The notes under the pieces: model-generated
Database searches by the model: none
Seen by the model: only the letters and a program-made list of their open reading frames with translations
Told to the model about the DNA's origin: nothing
Program-made: the position numbers and the translations under genes
DNA from: Algoriphagus sp. NG3
Lineage (GTDB): Bacteria; Bacteroidota; Bacteroidia; Cytophagales; Cyclobacteriaceae
Direction of reading: 5' to 3'
Assembly: GCF_034119865.1 (NCBI RefSeq)
Contig: NZ_CP139421.1
Span: 1,922,001-1,986,000, forward strand
DNA: 64,000 nt
Part shown: one piece after another, positions 63,893-64,000 of the stretch
Layout: every line of letters begins with the position of its first letter
Numbering within the stretch: the first letter of the stretch is position 1

Positions 63893-64000
63893 TCAATGTT
63901 CAATTTCTATTGCTATTTTTCCATAGAAGTTATCATCACCAGCTTTTGTTTCCAAAAGTTTATGTGCTTCGCCAATATCTGACAAGGAAAACACTTTGGT
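63893..64000 (-). CDS. Zinc-type alcohol dehydrogenase/quinone oxidoreductase, C-terminal end (partial)
   Basis: The last 35 codons of a gene that begins beyond the window read TKVFSLSDIGEAHKLLETKA and end YGKIAIEIEH. The pattern [F/Y]-x-L-x-x-[IA]-x-E-AH-x-L-x-E and G-K-[IV] is the C-terminus of MDR-family NADPH:quinone reductases. Promoter and N-terminus are outside, so substrate cannot be judged. Confidence 0.7.
   Translation of the reverse strand, partial: TKVFSLSDIGEAHKLLETKAGDDNFYGKIAIEIEH

Noticed and set aside
1..64000. CRISPR arrays, tRNA or rRNA genes, prophage or integrase genes
   Set aside because: I looked for regularly spaced repeats, cloverleaf-like runs and integrase/terminase motifs and saw none. 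Weak tRNAs could be missed without a covariance search.

Overview
The window looks like the chromosome of a Bacteroidota bacterium, most likely Cytophagales (Cyclobacteriaceae/Algoriphagus-like). The signs are two SusC-type TonB-linked porins, an ECF sigma / FecR anti-sigma / SusC / SusD cascade, DUF3823 and TPR-histidine-kinase proteins, promoters of the TAnnTTTG type, little use of Shine-Dalgarno sequences and moderately low GC. The genus is inference. No rRNA, tRNA or CRISPR array was seen.

1-9.9 kb: the N-terminal part of a SusC-like porin, a divergent TetR regulator, a YfcC-family carrier, a flavoprotein monooxygenase plus luciferase-like oxidoreductase pair, a remnant of a TolC-type efflux gene, an AraC regulator with an SDR, and an HD-domain protein fused to a Pycsar-effector-like membrane domain. 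9.9-18.4 kb: an exported beta-propeller overlapping a 1215-residue metallophosphoesterase / kinase-like / beta-barrel protein, a GAF protein, and an SDR-TetR pair that shares one operator motif (three copies).

19-41.6 kb: after a BNR-repeat lipoprotein comes a long minus-strand block. Read in transcription order it is: TPR histidine kinase, LuxR response regulator, ECF sigma, FecR, SusC with STN domain, SusD, DUF3823, two GH39-like hydrolases, an enolase-superfamily sugar-acid dehydratase, an SDR, an AraD1/FAH-like enzyme and a DctP-DctQ-DctM TRAP transporter. It reads as a polysaccharide utilization locus whose cytoplasmic end is a non-phosphorylative deoxy-sugar-acid route (dehydratase, dehydrogenase, FAH hydrolase). 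A decayed MITE-like element lies between sigma and anti-sigma.

42-54 kb: a PD40-type lipoprotein, a GT1 glycosyltransferase, a hotdog thioesterase, an orphan response regulator, an AraC regulator, a divergent HxlR/azoreductase pair, an intact MITE (245 bp, terminal inverted repeats, 6-bp target duplication), and a sigma-54 activator with a TPR HisKA_2 kinase. 54-64 kb: two alpha/beta hydrolases, an MBL-fold hydrolase, a secreted RidA-like protein, a small unknown protein, a second luciferase-like oxidoreductase, an acetolactate synthase-like / aldehyde dehydrogenase / lipase-like operon and the end of a zinc-type oxidoreductase.

The most unusual signal is a leader of about 95 bp found three times (5785-5877, 42906-42997, 63667-63757), each time directly abutting the start codon of an unrelated gene. 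All three copies carry a short open frame beginning M-I-I-x-x-A-R-[FI]-H. This may be an undescribed regulatory leader peptide or a dispersed 5'-UTR element.
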